Below are positions 49,742 to 60,688 of a stretch of DNA of 64,000 bases, piece by piece. The translations under genes and the position numbers were made by a program. Origin of the DNA: Phytophthora colocasiae (Eukaryota; Oomycota; Peronosporomycetes; Peronosporales; Peronosporaceae); the NCBI GenBank assembly GCA_018806915.1, contig JAGKQI010000098.1:1178001-1242000 (forward strand), in the 5' to 3' direction. How positions within the stretch are numbered: position 1 is the first letter of the stretch; every line of letters begins with the position of its first letter. Below the pieces are notes generated by a model, which saw only the letters and a list, made by a program, of their open reading frames with translations, had not been told where the DNA came from and did no database searches.

Positions 49742-50911
49742 ATGTATTCAGCAATGCGACATCAGTGTTTTCGACACCATAGGAAACCAAATCGAGGGCA
49801 ATTTGTCGCACTACTAGGAATATTGGCGCTGATGTATTGGATCAACTGGCTTGTCACCCCTGCAAACCTCCTTCCAGTGGAGGAAGTGCACCAGGAGTTA
49901 AGCAACTCTTTAGTCACGAGTGTTTTACATCCCATCACACCACACCAACCGCGGCCGAACCCACTTGTCCAGTTCTCCGTCAAGGCGATTCCAGCTTCCA
50001 ACGAGTACGAACAACTGTTTCCTCAATACGGCAAGAGTGAACCTGGTCAACATTATCGCATTGAGAACCCCCAGCTGTTGAATCGACCTGGTAGCAGAGA
50101 CAACGACTCCGTCCTTATCGTCTGCGTCTTCAACGGCGCTGAATCCTGGGGAAGGAACCGCAACTTGGAAGATTTCTTCCGACTCGTCGGCTTTTTCAAA
50201 TATCCGAAAGAGAAGATCTCAATCACGCTACTTACCTCATCAATGCAAGAGTTCATCAAGGCGAAACAGCTATTTGGCGTGTTTATCGAGCAATATCCGA
50301 GACTCTCCATCATTTTTCGCAATGACTTCATTTCCAACGGTCTAACGCGTGCGAATCGCCACAAGCACTCGCTCCAAGGCAGCAGAAGACGAATGCTCGC
50401 TAGATACCGCAACTACGCGCTGTTGGCCACTATGGAGCCATGGCACCAGCACGTCGTCTGGTTGGACGCAGATATCACTGTCGTTCCTTCCGGGTTACTG
50501 GAAAAGATGGTGCGGTCAGATCGAGATATCTTGGAACCCATGTGTGTTCGTCGAATAAAGGGCAAATGGAACAATTACGACAAGAACGCGTGGGTAGGCC
50601 AACGAAAAGTGCGGACAGCAGAACAGAGTGCTGAAGAGTTTGTACCAGGCCCATTGAACGCAAGGTCGTTCCACAATTTACCTGACAAAACCAAAGAATT
50701 CGTGCCGTTGGACTCGGTGGGAGGAACAATGCTATATGTGCGAGCGGAGATTCATCGTCAGGGAGTGATTTTCCCTGCAAACTACATCATCGGCAGTGAA
50801 TGGGGGCGAGAAGGATATGACGGCATTGAGACGGAGGGATTATGCTATAGCGCTCATTTCTTGGGATTCAAGTGTTGGGGGATGCCATTAGACGCCATTC
50901 AGCATTCCTAG
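49742..50911 (+). CDS. GT62/Anp1-type glycosyltransferase, copy 2
   Basis: The 389-aa tandem partner of copy 1 has a different N-terminus (MYSAMRHQCFRHHRK) and membrane anchor (FVALLGILALMYWINWL), yet from SNEYEQLFPQYGKSE to the stop it differs in only two or three residues. The match runs through the stop codon and about 14 bases beyond (TAGTAGGAACTTT) and then ends. The 5' third is clearly older in divergence, so the rest was probably homogenised by gene conversion or unequal crossing-over. The catalytic motifs are as in copy 1. Confidence 0.87.
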   Translation: MYSAMRHQCFRHHRKPNRGQFVALLGILALMYWINWLVTPANLLPVEEVHQELSNSLVTSVLHPITPHQPRPNPLVQFSVKAIPASNEYEQLFPQYGKSEPGQHYRIENPQLLNRPGSRDNDSVLIVCVFNGAESWGRNRNLEDFFRLVGFFKYPKEKISITLLTSSMQEFIKAKQLFGVFIEQYPRLSIIFRNDFISNGLTRANRHKHSLQGSRRRMLARYRNYALLATMEPWHQHVVWLDADITVVPSGLLEKMVRSDRDILEPMCVRRIKGKWNNYDKNAWVGQRKVRTAEQSAEEFVPGPLNARSFHNLPDKTKEFVPLDSVGGTMLYVRAEIHRQGVIFPANYIIGSEWGREGYDGIETEGLCYSAHFLGFKCWGMPLDAIQHS

Positions 50912-51130
50912 TAGGAACTTTGGATAATCGTGGAATCATTGAGATGTTTTCAGGCTGAAAATGCACTACTTACCGTTAGAAAATTCTGCTCTGTGTTTAA
51001 GAACCTCCAACGCTACTGGCGTGTCACTATCCCAATATTGATCTGCAACCCCCGACGGTTCGACACTGAAGGTCGTCTTCAATTTCGTTCTGCTTTCGTG
51101 TCATTCCTGACATTCCTCATACCTACAACC

Positions 51131-54038
51131 ATGGGGAAGAAAGCCTTAGAACTCGACAGTCCCACAGAAAGGGATTCCATCATGTCTAGGAAAAAAAATC
51201 CCAGTCCTCGTGCTCATAACAGGCCCCGAAAGTCTCTAATGCGGAAGCATCGACGACAAAGTCTCGAGAAGGAAACAGCAGGACAACCTCACAGTCCTCA
51301 AGCGGAATCTCCACTATTGAAACCTGAGGAGGATTTAATACAACAACAGGAGATTCATCCACCTACGAAAAAGAACGAGAAAACCGCACGATGTCAAAAT
51401 TTGCCGTCAAACTCTCTTCGATCCAAACCAGCAGACACCGGTAACAACCAGAACGAGCAGCAAGTACAACCTCCAGCTCGTCGATCCGGTCTTCTGTCGT
51501 GGCGTAGTCGGGACTCAACGACTTCGATAGTTGAAGATGCTCCTCCTTCTTCTTGCCAATTGTCCTCCTCCTGCTTCATTGGTTCACTAAACGGAACTAT
51601 GAGCGAAATTCATCTTCCTCTTCTTACCAAACAGACTAAAGCTCGTGTTACTGCTCTGATAGCTGCTCCAATACAGCGTCACCTCGAAGTGACAATCGAA
51701 CGCTCGGACGAATTACCCTACGGAGCGTATTCTCAGCCGCTAGTTCGCGTTCATTTTGTTGATCGATGCACTGGAAGAGCTCTATGTCCGGCTCAGATGA
51801 CGACGGAAGCCAAGTTTTACTGCGGGTCGGGCAACAACGCCAACTGCGTCAGTAAGTTCTGCTTAAATATTGTTTTTTTTGCAGCTTATTCTGATGTTTT
51901 TGTGTGTCTTAGATGCTTTTGAATGGCACCAACCACTACGTTTCCCAGTTGACATGCCCACCTTCTTGCACACCCGAACCGTAATGCTGTTTGAGATTGT
52001 GGAAGTGAAACCTCCCTCTAAAGGATCTCGGTTTCGCAGAGGAAAACGCTTTGAATCGGTGAGTACGCATGACGAAGATGACGAGTATCACCGAATATCA
52101 AAGCCGACACCTGAGTATCGTCGGATTGCGTGGGGATTCTTCCATACGATCACTAATAAAGGAACTCCTACGATGAATTCCTTTGTCCTTCCAGACATTC
52201 CAGATGAAGACGAGAAGAAGCAATCTATTGTTGATGTTTGTGGTTTACGCGTCCGGTTGTTCGAGTATCAAGTACTCACTTGGATGGACAATTACCAAGC
52301 AAGAATACAATGGGGATGGAGGAAAAATCACCCGACCGTTCCTGCGGTTTTTCTCCAGTACCAGAAGCGCTCACGTGTGTCTGCTCCTAGTACATTGCAC
52401 GTCCAGCTAAAAGCCGTTAACCCCCCTGCTTCTCCTGGACAAATCGTTTCGGAAACCAAAGTGATTAATAGTGAAAATGTGACGGATAACTCTAACCAAG
52501 AGGTGAACGAAGCTATTGACGGGAATAACCAAGAACCACCAACCGAAGTACCAACATCGGTACCAGAAACTGTACAGAGTGAGTTATTCGACCTGATCAC
52601 CCCTTGTAAGAGGAACGCGTTGGAACCGTGTTTAATCCCTCAACGTGTGCTTTGTTCCCTTCCAACTGGGAAAAAAGGGTGTTCAGCAATCAGTTTTAGT
52701 CCATGTGGACGCTATTTGGCTGCTAGTGTAAGTCCAGCGTTGGGTGAATTCGTTGTCCAGGTTTATTCTATGACATCTGCAGATCTGTTGGCCGTTGGAC
52801 GAGGTCACCGAGGTGTGATTTACTCGTTAGAATGGAATTTTACCTCAAGTGGGAAGTACCGGCTGCTCTCTGCATCCTCGGATGGCACTGTTCAGCTATG
52901 GGAGCTTCCTCCCAAGAGTTCCAGTCCTCTTGAATCTCCACAACCTTCAACTTCTCGTAGTCATTTACTCCCGTTGATATTCCAGTGGCACCACTTCCCT
53001 TGCTTTGTATATTGTGGTATCTTTTTACCAACTAGTAATGGAGGGATCATTCTCAGTGGAGCATCTGATGGTTGTGTACGTTTCCGGAAAGAATCGTCAG
53101 TGGTTAATGGTCTTCCTGAGTATGGAATGCTTCAAGTTAGTTCAGTTGCGGTGCACTCCATTTGTGTAGAAGCTAAGTCGGGACGAGTCTTTTGTGGGGA
53201 TGCTAAGGGTGAAATCACAGTGTGGAAGCGTACAAGTGGGTCAGCTTTGAGCGACTACGAGCGGATTAAAACCATCCAAACTGGCCAAACTAGTATCACT
53301 TCACTGCAGCTTCATCCTCGGAAAGCACATTTGTTAGTTCACACACAACCGAACGGTATTTTCCAGTACGAATTGAGGTCCTACCTGCTGCTAAACAAGA
53401 GCTACGCTGGAGTCGCGTGCGAATCTTTGCTCGTTAAAAGTACCTTCAGTCCTGATGGAAAACTGGTAATAAGTGGCTCAGAAGATGGCGTTCCTCGACT
53501 TTTTACAAGCCTCCGAGGACAGCAACTACAACATGGAGTCTGGGGTACACGCTTCTTCCACGACTATCCGGTGCTGGATGTGAGTTGGTCGCCTACGGCT
53601 CACATTGCAGCACTCTGCTCGTATGGTAAGACGATTGAAAAATAGTTTTAAGTGAAAGTTTGATTGACCTTTGATACTTTTGTTAATGCAGGAGGGGATA
53701 ATCCGATTGTGGTGCTTTGCTCGTACCGAGACGACAAGGATGCTGCGTATATTGACGACTCTGGTGCTGATATCTCAGTACAAGCTGTGCCAAATCTCCA
53801 ATTTGCTGTTGATGCATTCACACGTACAAACCAACAGGAGGCATTTATCGGTGATCATGCCCTGCGTCTCCAGAAAGCGTTGGAACGGAGACACAAACGT
53901 CTGCAAGCGATGGTAAAATGAGTTCTTATGGGATTCTTGAAATTAGTTCTCGAAATTTACCTTCGTTTTTTATGATGCGTGAAGGTGGCACTAGAAGCTG
54001 AAGCTAGCAAAGACCAAATATCACCTGTTCAAGTGTAG
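51131..54038 (+). CDS. AHI1: Jouberin/AHI1-like WD40 protein
   Basis: Exons 51131-51851, 51913-53625, 53692-53912 and probably 53985-54038 give 902 aa; without the last splice the protein ends at 53921. After a basic, Pro/Ser-rich N-terminus comes a conserved C2-like region, HLEVTIERSDELPYGAYSQP, then RVHFVDRCTGRAL, FLHTRTVMLFEIVEV and RRIAWGFFHTI, as in jouberin. WD40 repeats follow from about residue 510, for example GCSAISFSPCGRYLAASV, GHRGVIYSLEWNFTSSG and RLLSASSDGTVQLWELP. Jouberin is a transition-zone protein at the base of cilia; in an oomycete it would act in zoospore flagella. The mammalian SH3 domain is not seen. A TCATTCCTGACATTCC stretch about 30 bp upstream may be the initiator. 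Confidence 0.85.
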
Positions 54039-54170
54039 TTAACTATGGGCTTATTGAGCAGTGTTCATCAACCGTGCACTAATTACTTGGAGGATATTTT
54101 TTTTCTGAATAGAACCACTTCACGTTCAATATGTTTTATTACTCAATATTCCTGCCTAACTATTTTTGAT

Positions 54171-54185
54171 TCATTGTCCAGTTCC
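54171..54185 (+). promoter_or_regulatory. Core promoter candidate of the WW/EF-hand gene
   Basis: TCATTGTCCAGTTCC resembles the oomycete Inr-FPR pattern and is 16 bp upstream of the ATG at 54201. Partial match. Confidence 0.45.
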
Positions 54186-54200
54186 GATCACAAGCCGTAG

Positions 54201-55606
54201 ATGCCGTCGGAGTCTAACCTTCATGAGTCTTCTCATCGTTACAAGTACCCTGAACCTGCTCGCCACTTGTCTCGAAGTCAGCTCGAAATTCTGACTTTAG
54301 CTTCATTTTTTCGAGGAACGGGAGGTCGCTTAGCTGACGATGGCAGTAGACCTACAACTTGGACGACACAAACTGGTTGGGACAAAGTGTTAGAGGTTGC
54401 TAAAGTTTTCACGAACGGAGGGAATCCTATGCCTAAAACTGCAACGATGCAGTCTTTCTTTTCGACTGTGTTTGGAGTGAAATGGGAACGCAACCACGTT
54501 GTGGCTCTCGATCTATCTGAAAACGGACTCACAGGGGAATTTCCGACTGAAGTTATCCGTCTACGCTTCCTCACGTCGCTCAAGCTGCGAAACAACCAGT
54601 ATTTACGGGGGACATTACCTCGAGAAATCTATTCCATGCCCCACCTTAAGTATTGCTACGTGGACGGCACAATGATTGAAAAAGCACTTCCGTTCAACAT
54701 TGCTCACTCTTTCCAAATTACTCAGTTGAAACTTGAATCCCGCAGATCTACGAGAACAACAAAATCTACCGTGACATTTTGTACAGGTGACGAGCGTTTG
54801 GGTACCACAATCCACTGGATGGCTGACATGACTGAAACAGAAATGGAAATGGTGCTGTTAACGCTCAAGAGATTGCACGAAGATACAAATGGTCATAAAG
54901 GGCGTAGACAGATCAAGTGCACAGCCAGTAACGCCACAGGACCTGAACGTGCTGCCGCTGCCGTAAAGTTACAGCGTATATATCGCGCTCGTATCGAGCG
55001 GACAAAGTTCCGAACATTTCTCCGTTCACTTGTTGAGATAAAAATTGATCCTACCACTGGATCCAAATACTACGTCAACGCTCGAACAGGAGAAGCAACT
55101 TGGGAGAAACCTAAATTTCTTGGTCCCGATACAGAATCAAACGCAGACATCGACAATGATAATGATAATGCAAGTAACAATGCGTTAGATGAACGAGATG
55201 CCTGGAAACCATACGTCGACGGCTATGGCAACACGGTACGTGAATATTATCTAACAGTACTCGAACATTTGCTCATCTTTTTGTCAAACAGTATTACTGG
55301 AATAGTGTGACAGGAGATTCGACCTGGGAACCTCCAAGTTTCCTTAGTCGCATCTATGAAGAGCTCCGTGAACGCTATGGAAGTGACAAAACGGATGAAG
55401 AACGGTTCGATCTCTTTTTCAACGATATCGATCGTGATGGTACTGGAGAAATCGACCAGGACGAATTTGCTCGGTTATGTGGTGATTTAGGCATGGCTTT
55501 ATCAGCAAAACAGATACAAGAAGTCTTTCGAGAGCTTGACACTAGCGGCGACGGTCAGCTTGATCGCCCGGAAATCATTGCATGGCTGACACGAAACTTT
55601 AAATGA
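54201..55606 (+). CDS. LRR-IQ-WW-WW-EF-hand protein
   Basis: Exons 54201-55235 and 55292-55606 give 449 aa. From N to C there are two or three leucine-rich repeats (VVALDLSENGLTGEFP, LTSLKLRNNQYLRGTLP), an IQ-like calmodulin-binding stretch (AVKLQRIYRARIERTKF), and a WW domain (KYYVNARTGEATWEKP). A second WW domain is split by the 56-bp intron (ends YYWNSVTGDSTWEPP), and two EF-hands follow, with loops DIDRDGTGEIDQ and DTSGDGQLDRPE that keep the calcium-binding acidic residues. It looks like a calcium-regulated cytosolic adaptor. Multi-domain scaffolds of this kind occur in flagellate protists; I know no named orthologue. Its neighbour upstream is the ciliary jouberin. Confidence 0.82.
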
Positions 55607-55639
55607 ATACTTCAAAAAGTACAACATTTGAATTCAATA

Positions 55640-58600
55640 CTATTCATCGCCACAGAGGAGCTGCAACAACTTCTCCGAGTCTGCAATTGTACGTGTCAAG
55701 CCGATGATCTGATTACCGCTGATCAAATACGTATCCGTACAAGAACATTTGACTGCAGGAGGCTCCGAGTCGTCTAAGTCTGCAATCTTTTCCGATCTGC
55801 GGAAAGTGGCGTCGAACTCCACAATCACCGAGTAACCAATAGCTTGGATGCTCTTCTCTTCGACGGAGAGAACATCCAGGCACTGCTTAAATAACGACGC
55901 GTATTTGATAATACCTTGGTCACCATGGTAAGTTCCCCAAAACGGCATCTCCTCCGGAACTTCGGACTTTAGGAAGAAGCTCGCAGAGGTCATGGGCCCC
56001 AACAAGTTGATGTCTGGGATCACCAGGTACGGTCCACCGCGGTTCTTCGCCACACACTCGACTAATATCGTGTTGGCTGCTTCGTCGATATCACTGAAGC
56101 TGTTCCTCGACATCCGTGTCCTGCTAACAGCGCACTGCATGGCCTCAAACCACCGCATCCTCGTTGCATCTGAACGTGTCACGAAAGTCAATGTCTCGTC
56201 TTCTTCGCGGTGTCCGTCGAACACTTCGATCTGGAAGCCAAATGCGCCTCGATCTGGCTTTTTCAAGCTCCGACCGAACGCGATCCACTTTCTTGCATTG
56301 CAGACGACCAACTTCTTCGGTCGAGATGTCCACGTCTGCTTCTGAGCCATGAAGAATAGCTTTAGCATGGACGCTTTCGACGGAGAAGTAGCTTTAGAGG
56401 CTCCGTTGATTGGTGAGCCTGATTGAACGTCTGCGGCATCTTGCAAAGTCAGCTGGCAGGTCGATTTCTCGAACTTAAGGAGCACTTTTGCCCACTTCGA
56501 GCGCTTCTGGTAGGCATAGCCACTTAGAAAGAAATCGTCTTCCGCTACATCGAACGAAGTAGACGCATCAGACTGTAGAATGTCAAGAATGGACTCCGGG
56601 AACTTGCTCTGGGATCGACTCTGAAACATATCGCTTGGGTGGACTGCCTCCTTGCCTCTTGCCAGATTATGGGACGAACCAAAGCCTTCCTTCTCCATGG
56701 GCAAGCGTCGAAACGGCTCTAGCTCTCGTGACAGGTATTCGCTGGCTGAAGATGATGGCCGGGCAAGCAAGAAGCCAGTCTCCGCATCGTCTTCGCTCGT
56801 ATTCCGCTTTCTTGAGCTATGACGAGTACCAGTCGTGACAACTTGCAACCCAAGCAGTGAGTCATCAAGTGCATCCATTTGTTGATAATGCGTAGCCACA
56901 AGAGAAGCCGCAAAGTCGTTCCAGCCCTTGACGTTGTTACAGAATTGGCGAATTAATTCCTGCTGTAGTGTGGGTGAACTGCAAATCTTGGCAATTTTTA
57001 CGCCAATGATGGCCAAATGAGCGTCGTATATGTGCGTTGAACTGTTCGAGTCCAGTTTGTGAAGAATGAATTCTAGAATCGAGTCGGGTGAGCGAAAAAC
57101 ACTTCGTAGGAGTGGATTGTTCACTCGTCCGTTAGTAGATGGTCGATTCAGGAGGTTCAAATAGAGCTTCACCAGGCGACAGTGCAATATGCTTGCCTTC
57201 GGGAACTTCTCAAACACATCCATTAACGACGTCGCAAGGTCCAACCGGGTCAATTGACTATCAATTCGGTCCTTCGACATGAGAATGATAGCATCCAGTA
57301 GCTCCACGACGTGCATGACAAGCAGAGTCGAAGCTAATGGTCGGTGGTTCACCACAGTTTTCCCGGACTTAGGCGAATAGCTGAGAGCGGGGGGAGTAAT
57401 CCCCATGTAAAGCGTGCTTCGTGCAGGTGATGCGTCACGTTTTATCTGCTTACTGGGGTTTCCTTTCCCTGCAAGAGAATCAAAATTCTCTCCATTCTCT
57501 GTGCTGTCATCGTCTGAGTCACTGTCACTAAAGCAATCACGCGCAGCGAATTCAGATATCGTAGACAAATGTTGGTGATAGTTGATAGACGCGCAAATTG
57601 TATCCAAGACGAGATGAATTGGGGCGACAAATGTTTCCAACTGGTCTGAATCGTGCCAAGAGAACTCGATAGCATACCGCAAGATGTCCACCACGAGAAC
57701 ACGAGGGATACAAGCCCCACTCATGTGATGTGCGTCCAAAAATCGAAGTTCGGCCATTCCGAGGTCAGTCAATCGAGCCAAGATGGTCGAATTCTCTGTC
57801 AGAGCAGCCAAAACTGCACACTTGAGCTTATGGTGCATTGCAGGGTCGCTTGGAGCCATTCTTGGTGGAAACAACTCCTTCTCAAAGGATTCTACACTTT
57901 CGAACGAAGCTAATTGAATCTTTGTCTGGATGTAGTACCGGAACGTGTTGGGAAACTCGTCCTTCAAGATCTTGGTCAAGATTTCAGCACATCCACTTAT
58001 CCTGGCATGGACTGTAGACGTTGTGTTTGAGGTAAATAATGACGGAGACAACGGCGCCGTCTTGGAGGAAAAGAACGAGGATGGCGACACAGTTGGCGAT
58101 CCACCCAGCGACGATCGTGGTGACGTTGACGACGTTGATGAAACTGTAGACGTTGAAGACACAGACGAGAGAGACCTGGCCAGTCGAGTAGGCACTTGCT
58201 CCACAATCCGTTCCACAAGGCAGCCAATGATCGGGAAATAGTCAAAACCTCTGCGGATAGAAAGATGAATCAAACCATGCAGCAAACCAGCAACGTCAGG
58301 ATTGTACGCATGTGCCGCAAGACGTGAGAGGAGCCACTCCTTCTCCTCACTTTCGTTTTCATCACAGATCAATCTGTGCACCGCTGGAAACGTGACGAAA
58401 TTCTTGGTGATCCGACACATATTAGCGGTCAAAACCCCGTCAATTTCCATCTCATCGTCCATGGTATCTCCATTCTCCTCTCCATCACTCTTCTTCGACC
58501 ATAAAAATCGGAATAAGCCACTAAAGATCCGTTTCCACTCAGTTGCAGTCAGATCCTCGAGTCGCAACAAGTATCCGCGCGTGGCTGGGTCTTCCAGCAA

Positions 58601-59437
58601 TTCTTCATCTTCCTCACCGTCCACACTAAAGTCGGAAATGCTGCTCCCAGAGCTCTCGAACCTCATACTCGCTCTCAGCCGCTGAATCCTCGCCATTTTC
58701 CTAGTCGACGCATTGCTCCTGAAGTCCATCATCGTCGGTAGATTGGTCGGTAAAGCAGTGTTCGACACAGCCAGTCCTTCTAACTTGACCTCTGGTTGAT
58801 GGACAGTCTCCTCCACTTCAATAGCAGCTTCAACCAGTTCGTTCTCATCTTGTTTAGGTTCTCCATACCAGGCCATCGCCTTTAGATAAAATCTCAGGAT
58901 AATCTCCGTCGCCACATATGCCTGTCGGTATTTTTCCGGATGTTCTTGTTCCGTTCCATCGTCATTTTCTTCACTGTGGATCTCACTGAAGGATGTAGCA
59001 TAGTTAAATACCTGTTTAATAGACTCTGGCTCCAGTAGTAGCTTCTGAACGGGAGAAAAATGTCCTCTTTCTCTCCTTTGCACTGTAGTAAGTACTGTAT
59101 CAACATCATAACAACTACAGAAGACATTGTCCAATGCTGGAGCATGTCGAAGAGCCTCAGCATTATGTAGAGCCTGAGAAGCTTTCAACGGGTCGTGCGT
59201 GTTCCTAGTCAGTTCCAATAGTGACAGAGACTTGGCCCAAGTGGTTGGAGGCAGAAATGGCACGGGACCTCGTGCACTAAAAGCTTCGGAAGGCTCAAAC
59301 GCGGCTGGGGATGACGCTGTGCGTGTCGTTCCGGAGGACAGAAGAAGACTTCCTCTCTCACTCTCATTATCGGAATCAGACTCCGTCTCAGCCGCACACG
59401 TGCATTGGCGCGAGAGCTGCAGCGTCGACGTCTCCAT
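55640..59437 (-). CDS. SAPS-like phosphatase regulator with PH domain
   Basis: The 1,265-aa single-exon protein has a helical-repeat region resembling SIT4-associated (SAPS/PP6 regulatory) proteins, with PVQKLLLEPESIKQVFNYA, CRITKNFVTFPAVHRLIC, SRLAAHAYNPDVAGLLHGLI and ESFEKELFPPRMA. It is broken up by Ser/Thr-rich inserts such as SSVSSTSTVSSTSSTSPR. Near the C-terminus there is a PH-like domain, beginning SGYAYQKRSKWAKVLLKFE and ending with the conserved Trp in ATRMRWFEAMQCAV. SAPS proteins hold the PP6 catalytic subunit and set its targets; a lipid-binding PH domain would direct it to membranes. The frame extends to 59476 without an ATG, so 59437 is the start. The family call rests on a few motifs. 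Confidence 0.62.
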   Translation of the reverse strand: METSTLQLSRQCTCAAETESDSDNESERGSLLLSSGTTRTASSPAAFEPSEAFSARGPVPFLPPTTWAKSLSLLELTRNTHDPLKASQALHNAEALRHAPALDNVFCSCYDVDTVLTTVQRRERGHFSPVQKLLLEPESIKQVFNYATSFSEIHSEENDDGTEQEHPEKYRQAYVATEIILRFYLKAMAWYGEPKQDENELVEAAIEVEETVHQPEVKLEGLAVSNTALPTNLPTMMDFRSNASTRKMARIQRLRASMRFESSGSSISDFSVDGEEDEELLEDPATRGYLLRLEDLTATEWKRIFSGLFRFLWSKKSDGEENGDTMDDEMEIDGVLTANMCRITKNFVTFPAVHRLICDENESEEKEWLLSRLAAHAYNPDVAGLLHGLIHLSIRRGFDYFPIIGCLVERIVEQVPTRLARSLSSVSSTSTVSSTSSTSPRSSLGGSPTVSPSSFFSSKTAPLSPSLFTSNTTSTVHARISGCAEILTKILKDEFPNTFRYYIQTKIQLASFESVESFEKELFPPRMAPSDPAMHHKLKCAVLAALTENSTILARLTDLGMAELRFLDAHHMSGACIPRVLVVDILRYAIEFSWHDSDQLETFVAPIHLVLDTICASINYHQHLSTISEFAARDCFSDSDSDDDSTENGENFDSLAGKGNPSKQIKRDASPARSTLYMGITPPALSYSPKSGKTVVNHRPLASTLLVMHVVELLDAIILMSKDRIDSQLTRLDLATSLMDVFEKFPKASILHCRLVKLYLNLLNRPSTNGRVNNPLLRSVFRSPDSILEFILHKLDSNSSTHIYDAHLAIIGVKIAKICSSPTLQQELIRQFCNNVKGWNDFAASLVATHYQQMDALDDSLLGLQVVTTGTRHSSRKRNTSEDDAETGFLLARPSSSASEYLSRELEPFRRLPMEKEGFGSSHNLARGKEAVHPSDMFQSRSQSKFPESILDILQSDASTSFDVAEDDFFLSGYAYQKRSKWAKVLLKFEKSTCQLTLQDAADVQSGSPINGASKATSPSKASMLKLFFMAQKQTWTSRPKKLVVCNARKWIAFGRSLKKPDRGAFGFQIEVFDGHREEDETLTFVTRSDATRMRWFEAMQCAVSRTRMSRNSFSDIDEAANTILVECVAKNRGGPYLVIPDINLLGPMTSASFFLKSEVPEEMPFWGTYHGDQGIIKYASLFKQCLDVLSVEEKSIQAIGYSVIVEFDATFRRSEKIADLDDSEPPAVKCSCTDTYLISGNQIIGLTRTIADSEKLLQLLCGDE

Positions 59438-59961
59438 TGGTCTTTTTGGAGAATGAATGGCAGTTTTGTGTCTCAATTTTAGAGACTATAGTGAAATCAA
59501 GTGACATTTGGTCATTGACAGGACGCATTGTGGAAATTGGTAACGGTGCAAAAAGAAAAAATTGTCAGACGTTGAAGACTTTGATGTCTCTTTAACGGTG
59601 GTGAAAATGCGGTGAGAAACTTTACGAACACACACAGAAGCTTGAGGCTGTCCATAAAGGACTTTAAGACTATCCCATCGTTGTAAGTTTTTGCCATTGA
59701 ATTTGGACAAGGTGGACCAAAATATGAAGCTGAATTGAATCGAGTCAGAAGTGAACCCACGGTATAACTCTCCAGTAGTCGACAGAATCCAGAGTATGGT
59801 CGGACCATCGTGTCAAGCCTCTTCGTCCGCCTCATTTCTTATCGGGGGCTATACTACTACAAAGAAAAATACAATCTATTAGTATACTACTACAAGAGAC
59901 TTCTTTAAAAGACGATATTTAAAAAGAATAAAACGACTCAGGTTTTCTTTAAAGATTTTGT
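59438..59961. other. Intergenic spacer
   Basis: Between the SAPS-like gene (its 5' side) and the 3' end of a truncated PDR gene. No coding sequence, clear promoter motif or repeat was recognised. Confidence 0.4.
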
Positions 59962-60316
59962 CTATCTCTTTTGGTGGTTGATGAAGCGCAGTGCCAGCAG
60001 TGCCAAGAGTCGATACACCGCGAGGAATACAAAGATGTATCCAAAGTTGCTCCAGATCTCTGAATGTTTGTACTCGAAATTCGACTCCACGTATTCCTTC
60101 ACTGTGGTGTGACCGAGGGAACTAGGAGCATTCGTCAACTCATGGCAAGCCAATAGACCACTTCCACCTTCGTATTCCCCAGTAGATTCATTCCACGTCG
60201 GAAGCTCAGGGCAATCTGTGAAAACCAGCGAGTTCAGCAAACCCATCGAGTACTTTTGAGGTGTGATCAGGTACAACCAGTGGTAACCGCGTGGAATACC
60301 GGAAGCCGGAGGGTTG
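59962..60316 (-). pseudogene. 3' end of a PDR transporter gene, cut by Gypsy
   Basis: The last ~118 codons of a PDR-type ABC transporter read NPPASGIPRGYHWLYLITP, then a Cys-containing extracellular loop, HTTVKEYVESNFEYKHSEIW, the final membrane segment and the terminal ALRFINHQKR. It parallels the end of the complete gene at 29986 (NPPATEIPSGYKWVYYLTP) but is clearly a different paralogue. Homology stops at 60316, where the LTR of a Gypsy element starts. The missing 5' part may lie beyond the right edge of the window, in which case the gene is split rather than truncated. Confidence 0.88.
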
Positions 60317-60657
60317 TGTTACCAATTGGTCTATGTTTGATCAGTATGGGCAAGATACTTTCATAGTAGCCGAAATTGGCAGGAGAAAACGTTTGCCAGG
60401 AATCGAGAAGGTGAGAGAAAGCTGTGAGGTTTCACAGTCTGCATATCTACATAGTTCTATAACTAGCAGGCACTGGTAGTAGTTTCAAAACGACTGCCAA
60501 AGTTGCCTCTTCATCACTCTGAAAAAACACGATAACAGAGCAATACTGTCCTCATCCTGCTTTCGTTCCTGCATTCAACGTAGCTTCCTCAGCTTAAAGG
60601 ATCTGGTGGTCATCCTAACGTCTTCTTCAGGAGTGGGTGCCACCATATTTTGCAACA
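60317..60657 (+). repeat. Probable 5' LTR of the Gypsy element
   Basis: Starts TGTTAC and ends GCAACA, giving the TG..CA and short inverted ends expected of an LTR. The right border is tentative because the other LTR is outside the window. Confidence 0.5.
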
Positions 60658-60688
60658 TTGTAGCCTTAGTCAAGGAACTACAGCAAGA

